From contig NZ_CP080590.1 of NCBI RefSeq assembly GCF_019504385.1, forward strand, positions 3,513,501 to 3,577,500: a stretch of 64,000 nucleotides of DNA. The letters are read 5' to 3'. Below are positions 21,108-29,099 of this stretch, one piece after another. The position numbers were made by a program, and so were the translations under genes. Every line of letters starts with the position of its first letter. Positions within the stretch are counted from its first letter, which is position 1. This DNA comes from Devosia salina (GTDB lineage Bacteria > Pseudomonadota > Alphaproteobacteria > Rhizobiales > Devosiaceae). The notes below the pieces were generated by a model. That model had not been told where the DNA came from and did not search any database. It saw only the letters and a list, made by a program, of their open reading frames with translations.

Positions 21108-21857
21108 ATGAAAACGGAAGCCGGTCCCTATGATTTTCTGCCCCCCGCGGGCACTTTCTCGCGTGGCAGCGTCACAATTGACGTCACCAACACGCTACGC
21201 GACGCCATTGTCACGCTGGCCCTGCCCCCCGGCTCCATGCTCGACAAGTCCGCCATTTGCAGCCAATTGGGCGTCTCCCGCTTCCCGGTGAGCGAGGCCC
21301 TGGCACGGCTTGCCGAAGAAGGGCTGGTCGATATCGCCCCGCAGCGCGGCTCGACCGTCTCGCTGGTGAAAATCGCCGATGTCCGGGAATACATGCTGAT
21401 CCGCAAGGGGTTAGAGAGCGAAGCCCTGCGCGTCCTCATCGGCAAGCATGATGCCGAGGTCATCGAAGCCCTGCACGCCAATATGGCCGCCCAGCGCGAC
21501 GCCGCCTCCCGCGATGATGCCGAGACTTTCCACCAGATCGACGTCGACTTCCACGACATCATCTTCCGCTCCATGCGGCTGACCAAGGTCAAGGCTATCA
21601 TCGACAAGGCCCGCGCCAATCTTGATCGCGCCCGCCGCCTCATCATCACGCCACGCCGCCTCAACCACACCATCGCCGAACACCAGGCCATTTTCGACGG
21701 CATCCTTGCCGGCGACGCGCCGCAGGCCATCGCCGCCATCCGTGCCCATATCGATGCGGTGATGATCGAGTTGTTCGCCTTCGCGCAGGAGCGGCCGCAG
21801 CTGTTCGCCGACGGCGCCGAGTTCACCACTGAAGACAACGATTTTCCCTTCGGCTAG
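21108..21857 (+). CDS. GntR-family transcriptional regulator, FCD (FadR) subfamily
   Basis: The 249-residue regulator has an N-terminal winged helix (about 25-85; MLDKSAICSQLGVSRFPVSEALARLAEEGLV). The FCD ligand domain follows, with the metal-binding pattern spread over HQIDVDFHDIIF, TIAEHQAIFDGI and IRAHIDAV. It is divergent from the UxaA-family dehydratase and 19 bp upstream of the FucU gene, with which it likely forms an operon. The start codon is almost inside a CTAACATGTTAG palindrome, so strong autorepression is expected. The inducer is probably a deoxy-sugar acid or its breakdown product (inference). Confidence 0.9.
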   Translation: MKTEAGPYDFLPPAGTFSRGSVTIDVTNTLRDAIVTLALPPGSMLDKSAICSQLGVSRFPVSEALARLAEEGLVDIAPQRGSTVSLVKIADVREYMLIRKGLESEALRVLIGKHDAEVIEALHANMAAQRDAASRDDAETFHQIDVDFHDIIFRSMRLTKVKAIIDKARANLDRARRLIITPRRLNHTIAEHQAIFDGILAGDAPQAIAAIRAHIDAVMIELFAFAQERPQLFADGAEFTTEDNDFPFG

Positions 21858-21876
21858 CCCAAAAGGTCAGGACATC

Positions 21877-22311
21877 ATGCTCAAGCTCATCCCGGCCCTG
21901 CTCGGCCCCGAACTGCTCTCCACCCTGCGCGCGATGGGCCATGGCGACGAGATCGTCATTGCCGACGCCAATTTCCCGGCCGAGTTCCTTGGCCCCCTGG
22001 TCGTCCGGGCCGACGGCATTTCCGCCACCGCCATGCTCGATGCGGTGCTGACCCTGCTGCCGCTCGATCAGTTCGTGGAAGAGACCGCGATTGGCATGGA
22101 GGTCGTTGGCAACCCGACTGCCCGCCAGCCCATCGACGACGAATTCGAGGCTATTATTGCCCAGCATGAGCCGGAGAAGCGCTACACCAAGATCGAACGC
22201 TTCGCCTTCTACGAGCGCGCCAGCAAGGCTGCGGCCGTGATCCAGAGCGGCGAAACCCGGCTCTACGGCAATATCATCCTCAAGAAGGGCGTCATTCGTC
22301 CAAAAGCCTGA
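21877..22311 (+). CDS. fucU: RbsD/FucU-family mutarotase, probable L-fucose mutarotase
   Basis: The 144-residue protein interconverts sugar anomers. The N-terminal block ALLGPELLSTLRAMGHGDEI, then VIADANFPAEF, is the hallmark of FucU/RbsD, with the catalytic histidine in MGHGDE. The C-terminal FYERASKAAAVIQSGETRLYGNIILKKGV matches FucU more than RbsD. It follows the GntR gene by 19 bp with AGGACA as ribosome site. With the downstream diketo-deoxy-acid hydrolase this points to L-fucose or a similar 6-deoxy sugar. No transporter or sugar dehydrogenase is nearby, so the rest of the pathway must be elsewhere. Confidence 0.85.
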   Translation: MLKLIPALLGPELLSTLRAMGHGDEIVIADANFPAEFLGPLVVRADGISATAMLDAVLTLLPLDQFVEETAIGMEVVGNPTARQPIDDEFEAIIAQHEPEKRYTKIERFAFYERASKAAAVIQSGETRLYGNIILKKGVIRPKA

Positions 22312-22340
22312 CGCTTTCGACCAAAGCGGCCCTCGACAGA

Positions 22341-22352
22341 CTAACATGTTAG
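22341..22352 (+). promoter_or_regulatory. Operator palindrome CTAACATGTTAG (site 2)
   Basis: This is an exact copy of the site before the GntR gene, 29 bp after the fucU stop and 151 bp before the diketo-acid hydrolase. A GC-rich palindrome repeat has come to lie between this site and the gene it presumably controls. Confidence 0.75.
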
Positions 22353-22384
22353 CTCTATGACGAGCCAGAAATCCAAAGCCCCTG

Positions 22385-22454
22385 CCACCTCCCCCTTGAT
22401 GGGGGAGGCAAGCGCAGCTAGGCCAATCGGCCGTAGCGAAGCTAGGTGGGGGTG
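22385..22454 (+). repeat. GC-rich palindrome repeat in the 5' leader of the hydrolase gene
   Basis: Three stems can form. CTCCCCC/GGGGGAG encloses TTGAT, AGCTAGGCC pairs within the second module (GGCCGTAGCGAAGCT), and the terminal CCACCT pairs with AGGTGG. This is the most regular copy of the family in the window. Confidence 0.8.
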
Positions 22455-22502
22455 ACGACGGGCACAATGCTCGCGTTCATCGCAATCGGAGGAGACCCTG
22501 CC

Positions 22503-23354
22503 ATGAAACTGCTTCGCGTCGGCGCCAGGGGCGCTGAAAAGCCCGCCATTCTTGCCGCGGACGGCTCCATTCGCGATCTTTCGGGCGTCGTCACCGATAT
22601 TGGTGGTCAGGCGCTCACCCCCGAGGGCCTGGCCAGGATCCGCGGCACCGACATCGACATGCTGCCCAAACTGGATGCGGACCAGCGCATCGGCCCCTGC
22701 GTCGCCAATGTCGGGAAATTCATCTGCATCGGCCTCAACTATGCCGATCATGCCGCCGAAACCGGCGCCAAGATTCCCGAAGAGCCGATCATCTTCATGA
22801 AGGCCACCAGCGCCATTATCGGCCCCAATGACGATGTCATCATTCCCAAGAATGCCATCAAGCCCGATTGGGAAGTCGAACTGGCCGTCGTCATCGGCAA
22901 GGAGGCCCGTTATGTCGAGGAGGCCGACGCCATGGACTACGTAGCCGGCTATTGCGTCTGCAATGACGTTTCCGAGCGTCATTTCCAGACCGAGCGCGGT
23001 GGCACCTGGGACAAGGGCAAGGGCGCAGACACCTTTGGTCCCATCGGTCCCTGGCTGGTGACAAAGGACGAAGTCGCCGATCCGCAGAATCTCAAGATGT
23101 GGCTCGAGGTCGACGGCAAGCGCTACCAGGACGGCTCGACCCGGACGATGATCTTCGGCGTCGCCAATGTCGTTGCCTATGTCAGCCAGTTCATGAGCCT
23201 GCAGCCGGGCGACATCATCACCACCGGCACGCCGCCCGGCGTCGGCATGGGCATCAAGCCCGAGCCGGTCTGGCTCAAGCCGGGCAATGTCATGCGCCTC
23301 GGCATCGAGGGCCTTGGCGAGCAACGCCAGAACGTCCGGGCTTACACGGCCTGA
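22503..23354 (+). CDS. Fumarylacetoacetate hydrolase-family 2,4-diketo-3-deoxy-L-sugar-acid hydrolase
   Basis: The 283-residue FAH-fold enzyme has the metal-binding glutamates in the core (KPDWEVELAVVIGKEA) and the lid motif FICIGLNYADHAAETG at about 76-91. NDVSERHFQTERGGTW, then GADTFGPIGPWLVT and TTGTPPGVGMG, are typical of the group that cleaves 2,4-diketo-3-deoxy-L-fuconate or -rhamnonate to pyruvate and L-lactate. A GGAGGAG site precedes the ATG. The CTAACATGTTAG site upstream ties it to the GntR locus and to lldD, whose enzyme would consume the L-lactate. Exact C4 stereochemistry cannot be read from sequence. Confidence 0.85.
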   Translation: MKLLRVGARGAEKPAILAADGSIRDLSGVVTDIGGQALTPEGLARIRGTDIDMLPKLDADQRIGPCVANVGKFICIGLNYADHAAETGAKIPEEPIIFMKATSAIIGPNDDVIIPKNAIKPDWEVELAVVIGKEARYVEEADAMDYVAGYCVCNDVSERHFQTERGGTWDKGKGADTFGPIGPWLVTKDEVADPQNLKMWLEVDGKRYQDGSTRTMIFGVANVVAYVSQFMSLQPGDIITTGTPPGVGMGIKPEPVWLKPGNVMRLGIEGLGEQRQNVRAYTA

Positions 23355-23395
23355 TCGCCTGCTCTTTCCGCGGTTTCAGGGCTTCGACCCGAAGG

Positions 23396-23422
23396 GCGGA
23401 TGGCTCCATTGGGGCCATCCGC
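23396..23422 (+). repeat. Hairpin after the hydrolase gene, possible degenerate two-hairpin element
   Basis: A 12-bp stem (GCGGATGGCTCC / GGGGCCATCCGC, one G-U pair) with loop ATT lies 41 bp after the stop. As in the clear copies it is preceded by TTCGACCCGAAGGG and followed by GGCGAG. The second hairpin is poorly preserved. Confidence 0.5.
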
Positions 23423-23447
23423 GGCGAGCGGGCTCCGCAGGCAAGCC

Positions 23448-24617
23448 TCACCGCGCCAGGGAAAATCCCTTTGAGCTGAATGAAAAGAACTTGCCCAACA
23501 GCCCGGACAGCGGCGGCCAGTTCATCACATTGACCCCCACATCACGCACCAGGGCGTGAAACGGCGTCGCCGGCACGAACCAGTTTGCCATGCGCCGCCC
23601 CGCCTGCTGCTTCTCCTCGACCAGCGGCCGCAACTGTGTCTCGAACCGCGCAAGGGCTGCCTCGACATCCTCGGCGCCGTCCAGCACCTGTCCCAGCGCT
23701 CGGCCGCCCGCCATGGCCAGCGAGGCGCCTTGCCCCGCCAGCAGCGACACCGCATAGGCCGCATCGCCGACAAGGATGGTGCGGCCCTTGTGCCAGCGCT
23801 CCATCTCCACCTGGGCAACGATGTCGTAGTAGATGTCGGCGTTCTCCGGGGCCGCCCGCAGCACCTCCGGCAGCACCCACCCCAGATTTCCGAATGACGA
23901 GACGAGCGCGCCTCGCATATCGGAGGGCCGTTGCAGCGTATCGGCACGCATCACGAAAAAGCTCATGATCCGCTGCGGATCGACTTCATAAAGCCCTGCC
24001 ATGCGGTCGCGCGCCGTCATCATCTTGAAGTCGCCGGCCAATTCGGCGGCAACGGCCCCGCTCTCGAAGAAATAGGCCGCCGTATGAAAGCCCAGCGGCC
24101 GGATGAACTGCTCTTCGGGGCCAAATACCAGCCGCCGAACCCGGGAATGAATGCCATCGGCCCCCACCAGCAGGTCGGCGTCCATGCTCTCTCCCGCCGT
24201 GGTCGTTATGGCGACGCTTTCGGGGCGATCCTGCACCGCGACGATTTCGGTCCCGTAGCGCATGTCCACGCCATCGGGTAGCGCACCATGCAGAACCCGC
24301 TCGATATCCCCACGCAAGATCGGGAACAGCTTGCCGTCCGCAGCGCTGACCATCCGGTCATAATCCATGCTCGAGCCGGTCTGCCCCCTGGCATTGACGA
24401 AGTCCACACGGCCCACGCCCCGCGCGTGTTGGCGCAGCGCCGCGATCACGCCGAGATCCTCCGCCGCCTCGAAGCCCGGACCAAAAAAGTCCAGCATGTA
24501 GCCCCCCGCCCGCAAGCCAGGTGCCTTCTCGATCATGGTGACGTCCCACCCGGCGCGGTGCAAAGCCAGTGCCGTGGTCAGTCCGGCAATGCCGGCGCCG
24601 GAAATCAGGGCCTTCAT
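23448..24617 (-). CDS. FAD-dependent class A flavoprotein monooxygenase
   Basis: The 389-residue aromatic-hydroxylase-like protein has the dinucleotide fold ISGAGIAGLTTALAL at the N-terminus. The DG motif is LLVGADGIHSRVRRLVF (about 150-166) and the GD motif is ILVGDAAYAVSLLAGQGASLAM (about 287-308). It resembles the TetX/UbiH-type group and could hydroxylate a drug, phenolic or other toxic aromatic. It overlaps the upstream TetR gene by 4 bp (ATGA), and an operator-like palindrome lies before that gene, so expression is probably induced by the TetR ligand, perhaps the enzyme's own substrate. Substrate unknown. Confidence 0.88.
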   Translation of the reverse strand: MKALISGAGIAGLTTALALHRAGWDVTMIEKAPGLRAGGYMLDFFGPGFEAAEDLGVIAALRQHARGVGRVDFVNARGQTGSSMDYDRMVSAADGKLFPILRGDIERVLHGALPDGVDMRYGTEIVAVQDRPESVAITTTAGESMDADLLVGADGIHSRVRRLVFGPEEQFIRPLGFHTAAYFFESGAVAAELAGDFKMMTARDRMAGLYEVDPQRIMSFFVMRADTLQRPSDMRGALVSSFGNLGWVLPEVLRAAPENADIYYDIVAQVEMERWHKGRTILVGDAAYAVSLLAGQGASLAMAGGRALGQVLDGAEDVEAALARFETQLRPLVEEKQQAGRRMANWFVPATPFHALVRDVGVNVMNWPPLSGLLGKFFSFSSKGFSLAR

Positions 24618-25189
24618 GGTGCTTGCTCCTCTGGTGCGATGCGGTCGACGAAGGCCGACCAGGCGGCGGCCTGTTCGGCAGCGCGTTCGGGAAAGAGCTG
24701 GCGATGCAAAGCCAGGCCATCGCCCGTAAGAAGGATCAGGCCCGCAAGACTGCGCCGCTCATCCGGCATGAACCGGTCCGGAGCCAGTTGCGCCAGCACT
24801 GCCTCGAAATGGGCCTGGGCGGCCTCGGCGATCTCTGCGAGCCGATGCCGCAGCGCAGGATTGCCCCGTGCCCGTCCGACAAAGGCAAAATAGGCGCCCG
24901 ACAAGGCCGGATCAGCCTCCATCTGTGCCGTTGTGTCGGCACCCAGTGCTACCAGCCAATCCCGGAGACGGGTTTCTGGCGCGGGCCACATGCTTGGCAT
25001 CGCCATGATAAAGGCCTCCAGGGCCTCAAGCACGATATCCTCGAGGCGCTCGAAGTGATGGAACACATTGGCCTTGCTCACGCCGGCCCGTTCGGCGACG
25101 GCAGAGGCCGTCAGGGCATCGCTGCCGCCCTCGGCCATCACCGCCATGGCCGCCTCGACAATGGCCTGCCGTTTGCTGGATCTGATCAT
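24614..25189 (-). CDS. TetR-family transcriptional repressor
   Basis: The 191-residue protein has the TetR DNA-binding domain at residues 5-55 (IVEAAMAVMAEGGSDALTAS, then AVAERAGVSKANVFHHFERL). A C-terminal ligand/dimer domain resembles the group ending LTGDGLALHRQLFP. It is the first gene of a two-gene operon with the monooxygenase (ATGA overlap). A palindrome, CTGACCGA and TCGGTCAG around CCGA, lies 30 bp upstream and is very likely its own operator. It should repress itself and the monooxygenase until an inducer binds. Confidence 0.92.
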   Translation of the reverse strand: MIRSSKRQAIVEAAMAVMAEGGSDALTASAVAERAGVSKANVFHHFERLEDIVLEALEAFIMAMPSMWPAPETRLRDWLVALGADTTAQMEADPALSGAYFAFVGRARGNPALRHRLAEIAEAAQAHFEAVLAQLAPDRFMPDERRSLAGLILLTGDGLALHRQLFPERAAEQAAAWSAFVDRIAPEEQAP

Positions 25190-25218
25190 CTGCGCCTCTC
25201 CATCTCGCTTCCATATAA

Positions 25219-25238
25219 CTGACCGACCGATCGGTCAG
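25219..25238. promoter_or_regulatory. TetR operator upstream of the tetR-monooxygenase operon
   Basis: Eight-base half-sites CTGACCGA and TCGGTCAG flank CCGA, giving a perfect 20-bp palindrome 30 bp before the TetR start. TATAT-like sequence adjoins it, so binding would block the promoter. Confidence 0.8.
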
Positions 25239-25344
25239 CAAGTAGAGAAGGAAATTTTTCTCCGAGCGTCCGGTCGCTAAGCGCAAGCCCGCTTGTGGTT
25301 CCCTGAATGGAACGCTAAGGCCCTTTCGGGGATGGGAGGACGCC

Positions 25345-26931
25345 GTGACCACCTTTGACAACACGCTCAACGCCGATGGCGCGCTCATCGTCGGCGCAGG
25401 CCTGGCAGGCCTGTTCACTGCCCTCAAGCTGGCGCCGCGTCCGGTCACGGTGCTTTCGCCCAAGCCGCTGGGCGTGGGCGCCTCCTCGGCCTGGGCGCAG
25501 GGCGGCGTTGCCGCGGCGATTGGGCAGGGCGACAGTCCGCAGGCGCATGCCCAGGACACCGAGATGGCCGGCGCCGGCATTGTCGATCATGGCACGGCAG
25601 AAGGCGTTACCGCCGAGGCCGTGGCCCGCATCGAGGATCTCGCCCGCTGGGGCACACCCTTCGACCGCGACGATTTCGGCAATTTCGAACTGGGGCGCGA
25701 AGCGGCCCACTCGGCCAACCGTATCGTCAAGGTCGAAGGCGACCGCGCCGGCTGGGCCATCATGCAGGCCATCATCGCCCAAGTGCGCCGGACCCCATCC
25801 ATTCGCGTGGTCGAAGGCATCACGGCACTGAGCCTGGCGCGTGACAACGGCCGCATTGTCGGCATTTATGGCCGCAAGCTGGGCGACCGCTATTCCGAAC
25901 CCATCTTCATCCGTGCCCGCGCCACGATCCTGGCGGCAGGCGGATTGGGCGGGCTCTACGCCGTCACCACCAATCCCCCCGGCGTGCGGGGCCACGCCAT
26001 GGGCATGGCCGCCCGCGCCGGGGCGATCATTGCCGATCCCGAATTCGTGCAATTCCATCCCACGGCCATCGCCACCGGCGCCGACCCCGCCCCATTGGCC
26101 ACCGAGGCGCTGCGCGGCGAAGGCGCCATCCTGGTCAATGACCTGGGCGAGCGCTTCATGCCCGCCATCCACCCCGATGCGGAACTGGCCCCGCGCGACA
26201 TCGTTGCCCGCGCCAATTTCCGTCAGATCCAGTCCGGTCGCCGCGTCTTCCTCGACACCCGCCAGGTGCTCGGCGCCGATATCCTCACCCGCTTCCCCAC
26301 TGTCAGCAAATATTGCCGCGATGCCGGCATCGACCCGGTCAATGGCATGATCCCGGTGACCCCGGCGGCTCATTTCCACATGGGCGGCGTCAAGGTCGAC
26401 GAGCGCGGCCGCTCCTCCCTGCCCGGCCTCTGGGTGTGCGGCGAAGCCTCCTGCACGGGCCTGCATGGTGCCAACCGGCTTGCCTCCAATTCATTGCTCG
26501 AGGCTGTGGTATTCGGTGCCCGCATCGCCGAGGACATTGGCGGTCTCGAACCGCAGCGCGAGCTGACGCCCTTCAAGGGCATCGAGTGGAACGAGGCCGA
26601 AGGCAACCGGGCCGAGGAAGTGCTCCGCAATACGGTCGCAGTGCAGGACCTGCGACGGGTCATGACCGATCTGGTGGGGGTGGAGCGCGATGCGGCCGGG
26701 CTCAGATCGGCCCTGCGCCAGATTGCCCATCTGGAAGCCACCGCTGAACAGGTCACCAGCGCCTATCTCAACATGACCACGTCGGCGACGCTGGTTGCGG
26801 CCGCGGCCCTCAAGCGCACCGAAAGCCGGGGCGGCCACTACCGCACCGACTTCCCCGAACCCAGCGACGCTTGGGAGCACCATACCGAGATGACGCTGGG
26901 CGAAGCCCTGGCCATCCGGGCGGAGGCCTGA
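25345..26931 (+). CDS. nadB: L-aspartate oxidase
   Basis: The 528-residue FAD enzyme oxidises L-aspartate to iminoaspartate, the first step of de novo NAD synthesis. The FAD fold GAGLAGLFTALKL starts at residue 17. SSAWAQGGVAAAI, VQFHPTA, TEALRGEGA and PRDIVARA (catalytic arginine) follow, with GLWVCGEASCTGLHGANRLA near residue 365. The GTG start at 25345 has GGGAGGA seven bases upstream. nadA is 14 kb away and no nadC is in the window, so the NAD genes are dispersed. It abuts a convergent cytochrome gene with no spacer. Confidence 0.96.
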   Translation: MTTFDNTLNADGALIVGAGLAGLFTALKLAPRPVTVLSPKPLGVGASSAWAQGGVAAAIGQGDSPQAHAQDTEMAGAGIVDHGTAEGVTAEAVARIEDLARWGTPFDRDDFGNFELGREAAHSANRIVKVEGDRAGWAIMQAIIAQVRRTPSIRVVEGITALSLARDNGRIVGIYGRKLGDRYSEPIFIRARATILAAGGLGGLYAVTTNPPGVRGHAMGMAARAGAIIADPEFVQFHPTAIATGADPAPLATEALRGEGAILVNDLGERFMPAIHPDAELAPRDIVARANFRQIQSGRRVFLDTRQVLGADILTRFPTVSKYCRDAGIDPVNGMIPVTPAAHFHMGGVKVDERGRSSLPGLWVCGEASCTGLHGANRLASNSLLEAVVFGARIAEDIGGLEPQRELTPFKGIEWNEAEGNRAEEVLRNTVAVQDLRRVMTDLVGVERDAAGLRSALRQIAHLEATAEQVTSAYLNMTTSATLVAAAALKRTESRGGHYRTDFPEPSDAWEHHTEMTLGEALAIRAEA

Positions 26932-27813
26932 CTATTCGGTCAGCAGATATGTCGCCAGCGCGGTCAGGTCTTCGTCGGTCCAGTGCGACGTCGCGTCCGA
27001 GATGACTTCGCCCATGGCCCCGCCCAGCACGTCGAAGCCGGGCGTGAACCCGTCCTTGAGGGTCTGCACCAGCACTGGCACGTCATAGCCCGCCGCGACC
27101 AGCGCCGCTGCCGTGATGTCCGGCGCGCGACCGCCGGTGCCACCGGGCGACCCGGTGAGGGCCTTGTCCCAGTCCAGCGCCCCCAGCGCATTGCGCGGCG
27201 TATGGCAGGCGACGCAATGGGCCGGACCATAGGCGAGATATTTGCCGCGATTGTAGGTCTCTGACTGTCCCGTTTCGGGCTCGAACCGCTGGGGCAGGAA
27301 GAACAGGTTCTGCCAACCCGCCATGGCCAGGCGCACATTGAACGGAAACAGAATTTCGCTCTCCGCCGCAGGATCGCCCACCGGTTCGGTCGCCATCAGC
27401 GCCGCATAGAGATCGGCGATCTCCTGGTCGCTCATCAGCGTATAGTTCTCATAGGGAAAAGCCGGGTAGAGATGGCCCTGCGGCCCCATGCCATTGCTCA
27501 TGGCTTCGGAGAATTGCGCAAGTGTCCACGTGCCGATCCCGGCATCGGGGTCCGAGGTGATGTTGGGAGGCACGAACGTACCAAAGGGGGTCTCGAGCCC
27601 GGCGCCGCCGGAAAGCTCCGCCCGACCCGCCGCACTGTCCGTATGGCAGGCCACGCATCCGCCCAGCCGGATCAGATAATTGCCGCGCGCCACGTCGCCC
27701 ACCAGGGTCAGGTCGCGCGGCGGGCCGGCAACAGGCTTGAGCAGATAGACCCCCGTGGCGGCGCCAACCAGGGTGATCGCCGCCAGGGCCCACCAGCTCT
27801 TCCACATCAGCAC
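26932..27813 (-). CDS. Membrane-anchored diheme c-type cytochrome
   Basis: The 293-residue protein starts with a hydrophobic segment (SWWALAAITLVGAATGVYLL) that is not followed by a clear cleavage site and so probably anchors it facing the periplasm. Two CxxCH heme sites are present, GGCVACHT (about residue 52) and AHCVACHT (about residue 199), each at the head of a cytochrome c domain. Homologues serve as electron acceptors of periplasmic dehydrogenases, but no dehydrogenase is adjacent. Instead, thioredoxin-like and CcdA genes lie upstream on the same strand, suggesting a joint role in periplasmic redox or cytochrome maturation. Confidence 0.88.
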   Translation of the reverse strand: MLMWKSWWALAAITLVGAATGVYLLKPVAGPPRDLTLVGDVARGNYLIRLGGCVACHTDSAAGRAELSGGAGLETPFGTFVPPNITSDPDAGIGTWTLAQFSEAMSNGMGPQGHLYPAFPYENYTLMSDQEIADLYAALMATEPVGDPAAESEILFPFNVRLAMAGWQNLFFLPQRFEPETGQSETYNRGKYLAYGPAHCVACHTPRNALGALDWDKALTGSPGGTGGRAPDITAAALVAAGYDVPVLVQTLKDGFTPGFDVLGGAMGEVISDATSHWTDEDLTALATYLLTE

Positions 27814-27878
27814 GTCCCCGATTCACATCCGGGCGGGATCAGACCAGATGCACCGCACGGACGCAATGACGCATCAAA

Positions 27879-28286
27879 TCAAGAGCTTGCGAGGTCCAGC
27901 AGCGCCCCGATACGGTCTTTCCGGGTTTCAGCGACCAGCCGCCCCAGCTCCGTTTCGCCGCGCATCAGCACCAAGGTCGAACGACGGGGGATGGCCATGT
28001 TGCGGGCCAGTTCGCTATTGCCATAGGTGTCCCAGTCGATACGCAGGATCGGAATGTCGGCATAGGCCGCCTCCGACTGCAGATCGTCCAGCACGCGCTG
28101 CTGTGCCGCACAGGTGACGCACCAGGTCGCATAGAAATCCATCAGATAGGGCTTGCCGGTGGCGGCCAGTTGCGCCAGTTCCGGCCCGGAATAGTTGATG
28201 ATCTGCAGCGCCATGCCCGGCCGGGTAAGCAGGCCGGAAAGGCCGATGCCGGCAAGGCCGGTGATCAGGTGACGGCGGGTAATCAT
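27879..28286 (-). CDS. Periplasmic thioredoxin-fold protein
   Basis: The 135-residue protein begins with a twin-arginine-like signal (ITRRHLITGLAGIGLSGLL) ending near MALQ. The mature part has the thioredoxin active site WCVTC (FYATWCVTCAAQQRVL) and the cis-proline-type segment AIPRRSTLVLM. It probably receives electrons from the CcdA protein encoded 10 bp upstream and reduces periplasmic disulfides or apocytochrome cysteines. The ATG at 28286 starts the signal peptide; a longer frame overlapping ccdA is rejected. The diheme cytochrome follows 65 bp downstream. Similar CcdA-thioredoxin pairs are called SoxV/SoxW in sulfur oxidisers, but no sox genes are seen. Confidence 0.85.
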   Translation of the reverse strand: MITRRHLITGLAGIGLSGLLTRPGMALQIINYSGPELAQLAATGKPYLMDFYATWCVTCAAQQRVLDDLQSEAAYADIPILRIDWDTYGNSELARNMAIPRRSTLVLMRGETELGRLVAETRKDRIGALLDLASS

Positions 28287-28296
28287 GAGACTTCTC

Positions 28297-29013
28297 CTAG
28301 AGACTGACGGAAAGATCGATGAGCCAGGTCGGTAGAACACCCACCGCCCAGGCTTCGAGCAGACGGTCGATGCGGAAGATGATGGCAAGGCCAACGGCGG
28401 CAAGTCCCAGTCCGAGGGCGGTCTTGGCAAAGGGAGCGGCGCGCATCAGCAGGGCCCTGCGCCCCGAAAGGGCAGCACGGGTGCCATAGGCCAGCGCCAG
28501 GACGATCGTCGCGGCGCCCAGCGCAAAGAATGCCATGATCAGCCCGGCATAAACGATGTCCTCGCCCTGTGCGGCAAGACCGAGGGCGCCGCCCAGCGTG
28601 GGCCCGATACAGGGCGACCAGGCCAGGCCCAGCAGCGCGCCCGCTGCCGCTTCGCCCCATAACCCGCGACCCTCCACCTGGCCCAGCAGCCGCGTGCTGC
28701 CGCTGGCCGTCGCGCCGGCGAGGCGGGAAAACTGCGCCTGCAGGGGCGGGGTGAGGAGGATCAGGCCAAAGCCCAACATGGCCCAGCCGGCGCCCAGCGT
28801 GACCGCATCCTGCGGCAGGCCCAGCGCCCGGGTCAGCGCAAAGGCACCGAGCCCGGCCAGCGTGAAGCTCAAGGCCATGCCCGCCGCCATGGCCAGGGGC
28901 GCCAGCCGATGCCGCGATACTGCGCTCGCCCCGATCAGGGGCAGCAGCGGCAGGACGCAGGGATTGATCAGCGTCAGCAACCCAGCCGCAAAGGCCAGAA
29001 CCAGATCGAGCAC
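28297..29013 (-). CDS. ccdA: CcdA-family thiol:disulfide transmembrane transporter
   Basis: The 238-residue membrane protein has six predicted hydrophobic segments. The two redox cysteines sit in the classical contexts LINPCVLPLLPLI (segment 1) and AWSPCIGPTLGGAL (segment 4). CcdA moves electrons from cytoplasmic thioredoxin to periplasmic partners. The GTG at 29013 is preceded by GGAGACA, which decides the start over an upstream GTG-less extension. The periplasmic thioredoxin gene follows after 10 bp, making an obvious functional pair. Confidence 0.9.
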   Translation of the reverse strand: MLDLVLAFAAGLLTLINPCVLPLLPLIGASAVSRHRLAPLAMAAGMALSFTLAGLGAFALTRALGLPQDAVTLGAGWAMLGFGLILLTPPLQAQFSRLAGATASGSTRLLGQVEGRGLWGEAAAGALLGLAWSPCIGPTLGGALGLAAQGEDIVYAGLIMAFFALGAATIVLALAYGTRAALSGRRALLMRAAPFAKTALGLGLAAVGLAIIFRIDRLLEAWAVGVLPTWLIDLSVSL

Positions 29014-29099
29014 GCCTGTCTCCGCAATTGGTCCACTCCTATGCCATACGGCACGGAGGCCCAAACAGTTACGGCGTGACGCTCAATAGCGCGTGATCG

